From contig NZ_JACYXM010000001.1 of the NCBI RefSeq assembly GCF_014843005.1, positions 434,001 through 498,000 of the forward strand: a DNA stretch of 64,000 bases, given 5' to 3'. A model generated the notes under the pieces. It was given only the letters and a program-made list of their open reading frames with translations. It did not search any database and had not been told where the DNA came from. Both the position numbers and the translations under genes were made by a program. The DNA is from Rhodanobacter sp. DHG33 (GTDB taxonomy: Bacteria > Pseudomonadota > Gammaproteobacteria > Xanthomonadales > Rhodanobacteraceae). This document shows, piece by piece, positions 60,591 to 64,000 of the stretch. Position 1 is the first letter of the stretch. The number at the start of each line of letters is the position of its first letter.

Positions 60591-63382
60591 TCTCGCAGCG
60601 CGCCATGCTTCGCCACCCGACCGTGCGCCCTTCGGCGCTCGCGGTGGCGTGCGCCATGGCGCTGACCGTTGTTGCAGCCTGGCCGCAGCCCGCTACGGCG
60701 GCAGCCGCCGCTGCAGCGGCGGCTGCGACGCCTGCTACGAACACTGCCATCGACCCCAGCGCCGCCGACGGCGGTCTTGCCAATTTCGATCGCAGCATGC
60801 TGGCCGGCGCCGGGCACGACATCTCCGACCTCTCGCGCTTCGAGCACGGCAACCCCGTGCTGCCCGGCATCTACAACCTCGACGTCTACCTCAACAAGAA
60901 CTGGGTAGGCCGCATGGACGTGCGCTTCGCCGCACCGTCGAAGAATGCCAACGGTGTGCCCTGCGTCAGCGCCATGATGTTCGATCGCATGGGCCTCGTA
61001 CCCGTCAAGAGCGATGCCGCAGCGGCAGCGGCGGAGAAACTGTCGTCGCCCTCCGAGTGCGTGAGCCTGGGCGACCTGATTCCCGGCGCCACGATGTCCT
61101 TCGACATGTCCGACTTGCGCCTGGATGCCAGCGTGCCGCAGGCTTACATGAACCAGCGGCCACGCGGCTGGGTCAACCCGGCATCGTGGGATGCGGGCGT
61201 GCCGGCATTCCTGCTCAACTACAACTTCAACACCTACCACGCCACCAGCAACGGGCAGGATCAGACCAGCACGTACCTCAACCTGCGCTCGGGCCTCAAC
61301 ATCGGCCTGTGGCAGTTCCGGCAGGACAGCACCATCACCGTGCAGTCCGGCAGCAACCAGCCAAGCCAGCGCCACTGGCAGAACATCGATACCTACGTGC
61401 AGCGCGCGCTGCCCAAGCTGGGCGCGGAACTGACCGTGGGCGACAGCTACACCGACGGCTCCGTGTTCAACAGCTACGGCGTGCGCGGCGTGCAGCTGGC
61501 CACCGACGACCGCATGCTGCCGCAATCGCTGCGCGAATACGCGCCGGTGGTGCACGGCGTGGCCTATACCAATGCCAAGGTCACCGTGACCCAGAACGGC
61601 ATGCAGATCTACCAGGCCACCGTGGCGCCCGGTCCGTTCGTGATCAACGACCTCTACCCCACCGGCTACGGCGGCGACCTGATCGTGAACGTCACGGAAG
61701 CCGACGGGCGCCAGCACAGCTTCACCGTGCCCTACGCTTCGGTGCCTCAGCTGCTGCGCCCCGGCATCACCCGCTTCGACATCGTCGCCGGCCAGCTGCG
61801 CAACACCGACCTGCAGGACGACAAGCCCGGCGTGATCCAGGGCGTGGTGCAGCACGGTTTCAGCAACCTGCTCACCGGCTACGCCGGCGTGCAGGGTTCG
61901 GCCGGCTACGCCTCGGCGCTGGTCGGCGGCGCGCTGAACACGCGCTACGGCGCGCTGGCGCTGGACGTGACCCAGGCCCACACCAGCATTCCGCACTACG
62001 GCACCTACAACGGCCAGAGCGTCCGCATCAGCTACAGCAAGGTTTTTCCGGGAAGCAACACCACGTTCACCGTGGCCGCCGACCGCTATTCCACCGGCGG
62101 CTTCCTCAGCCTGAGCGATGCCGAGGCAGCACGCGACTATGCCAACCACGGCATGGATGCGCTGCAGTACCAGCTGACCAACCCGCTGACCATCGACGGC
62201 GTGACGACGTCGAGCCTGCTCTCGCCAGCCCAGCTCGCGGCACTGAACGGAACCGTCTACAACGGCAGCAACGTCTACACCGCCACCGGCCTGCTGCAGC
62301 AGCGCAACAGCTTCACCCTGGCGCTCAACCAGCAGTTGGGGAGCCGCGGCGGTTCGCTGTACGCCAACGCGTCGATCAACGACTACTGGAACCACAACGG
62401 CAACAATTCGCAGTTCCAGGTGGGCTACAACAATCACTTCGGGCGCCTTGCCTACGGCATCTCCGTGAGCCGCGGGCGCACCCAGCTGGGCGGCTACGAC
62501 AACCAGGTCGCCTTCAACGCCAGCCTGCCGCTGGGCGACACCCCGCACGCGCCCACCCTTTCGTTCAACGTCGATCACGACACCCAAAACGGCAGCGAAC
62601 AGCAAGCCTCCCTCAACGGCACGCTGGGGCAATGGAACCAGTTCTCCTATGGCGCCACCGTCTCGCACAACAGCAGCGATACCGGCAGTGCCTATAGCGT
62701 GAACGGCGGCTACAACAGCCCCTACGCTGCGTTCAATGCCAGCGCCGGCAACGGCAACGGCTATTCGCAGGCCTCCATCGGCGCCAGCGGGGCGGTGGTC
62801 ATCCATGCGGGCGGCGTCACCTTTGGCCAGTCGACCGGCGACACGGTCGCTCTCGTGCATGCCCCCGGTGCGGCCGGTGCGCACGTTCTCAGCTCGCCGG
62901 GTCTCGCCGTGGACAGCGCCGGCTACGCGCTCGTGCCGTATGTGCTGCCCTATCAGCTCGACACCGTCCAGCTCGACCCGCAGGGCATGCCGCTGGGCGT
63001 GCAGCTGGATGCCACCAGTGCAGAGGTGGCGCCTTACGCCGGCGCGGTGGTGGTGCTGAACTTCAAGAGCAAGGTCGGCCGCGCCCTGATCGCGCGCATC
63101 CGCATGGCCAACGGCAAGCCGGCACCCTTCGGCGCGGAAGTATTCGACAGCAAGGGCGCATCGGTGGGCTTCGTCGGCCAGGCCGGACAGATCCTGCTGC
63201 GAGGCATCGGCGAGGCCGGCTCGCTGGTCGTGCGCTGGCAGGACGACAACGGAGCCGACCTCTCCTGCACGTTCCCCTACAAGGCGCCGAACCAGGGCAA
63301 GGGCAAGCAGGCCGGCCTCGAGGGAATCAGCGTAACCTGTGCGATGCCGTCGGCCACCGCCGCCGCGAAAGATGCGCCGTGA
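60587..63382 (+). CDS. Fimbrial outer-membrane usher
   Basis: The 931-residue protein forms the outer-membrane pore for pilus assembly. It has a signal region (long, MISQRAMLRHPTVRPSALAV then a hydrophobic stretch), an Ala-rich linker near 35-50, the N-terminal domain (DLSRFEHGNPVLPGIYNLDVYLN core SRFEHGNPVLPG), the beta-barrel and plug (YTDGSVFNSYGVRG, GPFVINDLYPTGYGGDL shown by FVINDLYPTGYGG), and the C-terminal domains ending GISVTCAMPSA. The start is GTG at 60587, overlapping the chaperone stop (GTGA); the ATG six codons later is an alternative. Confidence 0.94.
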   Translation: MISQRAMLRHPTVRPSALAVACAMALTVVAAWPQPATAAAAAAAAAATPATNTAIDPSAADGGLANFDRSMLAGAGHDISDLSRFEHGNPVLPGIYNLDVYLNKNWVGRMDVRFAAPSKNANGVPCVSAMMFDRMGLVPVKSDAAAAAAEKLSSPSECVSLGDLIPGATMSFDMSDLRLDASVPQAYMNQRPRGWVNPASWDAGVPAFLLNYNFNTYHATSNGQDQTSTYLNLRSGLNIGLWQFRQDSTITVQSGSNQPSQRHWQNIDTYVQRALPKLGAELTVGDSYTDGSVFNSYGVRGVQLATDDRMLPQSLREYAPVVHGVAYTNAKVTVTQNGMQIYQATVAPGPFVINDLYPTGYGGDLIVNVTEADGRQHSFTVPYASVPQLLRPGITRFDIVAGQLRNTDLQDDKPGVIQGVVQHGFSNLLTGYAGVQGSAGYASALVGGALNTRYGALALDVTQAHTSIPHYGTYNGQSVRISYSKVFPGSNTTFTVAADRYSTGGFLSLSDAEAARDYANHGMDALQYQLTNPLTIDGVTTSSLLSPAQLAALNGTVYNGSNVYTATGLLQQRNSFTLALNQQLGSRGGSLYANASINDYWNHNGNNSQFQVGYNNHFGRLAYGISVSRGRTQLGGYDNQVAFNASLPLGDTPHAPTLSFNVDHDTQNGSEQQASLNGTLGQWNQFSYGATVSHNSSDTGSAYSVNGGYNSPYAAFNASAGNGNGYSQASIGASGAVVIHAGGVTFGQSTGDTVALVHAPGAAGAHVLSSPGLAVDSAGYALVPYVLPYQLDTVQLDPQGMPLGVQLDATSAEVAPYAGAVVVLNFKSKVGRALIARIRMANGKPAPFGAEVFDSKGASVGFVGQAGQILLRGIGEAGSLVVRWQDDNGADLSCTFPYKAPNQGKGKQAGLEGISVTCAMPSATAAAKDAP

Positions 63383-64000
63383 AGAACGAAGCATTGCACC
63401 GCCCATTCGCACGACCTGCCTCCACCGGCGGACGAGTCTCCATGGAAAAAAACCAACACCTCCCGGAAACCGTCATGAGCCAAGCCGCCCAGTCGCATCC
63501 GCACATCGGCCAACACCGGCAACTCGGTTGGTGCGGATTGCTGCTGTTGCTGTTGGTGTCCCTGCTGGCTCCGATCGGCCGGGTCCACGCGCAAACCGCG
63601 GGCTGCATGGAAGACGGCAGTTCTCCGGCCTCCCAGAGCGCCATCACCTTCAGTCCGCCGGCAACGATCGCGTTGACCACCATGCCGGCTGCCGGCACCG
63701 TGCTGTGGTCATCGGGCCTGATAGCGGCCAATCCGGCCCCGGTATACGACTGCTCTGGCAATGTGCCTTATGGAGTACTCAACAATGTTGGCGCCACGCC
63801 TGCCAGCGGCACCACCTTTCCCACCGGAGTCGCCGGACTTTCCTACCAGCTCGTCCGCAACGGAGCCAATTTGGATCCATGGTCCATGGATACATATGCG
63901 GGCGGAGGAAATGGCTGCACGTACCGACGCGGCGCGTGGAATTGCGCCAACGGATACACCACGGTCACTTTCAGTGTCACCACGCAATTGAAGCTCGTGG
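63379..64000 (+). CDS. Fimbrial tip adhesin or minor subunit (partial, runs off window)
   Basis: The frame is open from GTG 63379, which overlaps the usher stop in the same GTGA way as the junction before, to the window end (207 codons). Other in-frame starts are ATG 63442 and ATG 63475. A signal peptide is clear (CGLLLLLLVSLLAPIGRVHA), followed by AGCMEDGSSPASQSAITFSPP and LIANPAPVYDCSG-like text with paired cysteines, as in FimH-type two-domain adhesins. Which start is used is not settled. The pilin domain lies beyond the window. Confidence 0.8.
   Translation, partial: MKNEALHRPFARPASTGGRVSMEKNQHLPETVMSQAAQSHPHIGQHRQLGWCGLLLLLLVSLLAPIGRVHAQTAGCMEDGSSPASQSAITFSPPATIALTTMPAAGTVLWSSGLIAANPAPVYDCSGNVPYGVLNNVGATPASGTTFPTGVAGLSYQLVRNGANLDPWSMDTYAGGGNGCTYRRGAWNCANGYTTVTFSVTTQLKLV

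Noticed and set aside
60530..63412. 960-codon minus-strand open frame over the usher
   Set aside because: Antisense of the usher gene; Val/Gly/His-rich with no domain.

Overview
The window is GC-rich chromosomal DNA from a gammaproteobacterium, most likely of the Xanthomonadales/Lysobacterales and probably a Rhodanobacteraceae-type genus (Dyella, Rhodanobacter, Frateuria, Luteibacter). This is inferred from recognisable gene order and protein style: class I aldolase next to pyruvate kinase, ftsY-AsmA-mutY-yggX, rsmD-coaD-lipoprotein-yfhL-ggt, slt-cca, a hemH/tatABC block and a MASE1 sensor. No database search was possible. Nothing indicates a plasmid or an intact prophage; no rRNA, CRISPR array or complete insertion sequence was seen.

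Layout. 1-6.4 kb: glycolytic genes (aldolase, pyk, gap) mixed with a TonB-like protein, an S1/P1 nuclease, an ETHE1/Blh-type metallo-hydrolase and a group III truncated globin. 6.4-13.0 kb, minus strand: a probable subclass B3 metallo-beta-lactamase, a coupled MBL hydrolase/TMEM43-like pair, then rsmD-coaD-lipoprotein-ferredoxin-ggt. 13.1-16.8 kb, plus strand: ftsY, an AsmA-like gene, mutY, yggX and tRNA-Phe(GAA) with its terminator. 16.8-21.5 kb looks accessory: a secreted protein with tandem repeats, a MASE1 protein with a degenerate kinase end, an outer-membrane barrel protein and a small unknown gene, with several palindromes between them. 21.5-29.9 kb, mostly minus strand: CPA2 antiporter, recQ, amino-acid permease, sdaA, and cytochrome b561 with YceI. 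30.0-34.3 kb: a very large propeller-sensor hybrid histidine kinase facing a secreted SnoaL-like protein. 34.4-45.8 kb: holC-pepA diverging from lptF-lptG-ltaE, an SDR/GH17 pair, then slt and cca. 45.8-52.3 kb: an LTA-synthase-like protein, tatABC, a YSC84 protein, hemH and an alpha/beta hydrolase. 52.4-58.8 kb: a secreted Sel1-like protein, then a seven-gene minus-strand operon (hydrolase, membrane protein, XRE regulator, secreted-type peptidase, tiny membrane protein, ABC exporter). 59.2 kb to the end: a chaperone-usher fimbrial operon cut by the window edge.

The strongest regulatory signals are in the 58.8-59.2 kb divergent region. Two copies of a TGTAAAG-N4-CTTTACA palindrome sit before the seven-gene operon, and two CRP/Clp-type sites sit before the fimbrial operon. 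The candidates for something less well described are the repeat protein with its neighbouring degenerate MASE1 sensor, and the XRE-hydrolase-ABC operon with its paired operators.
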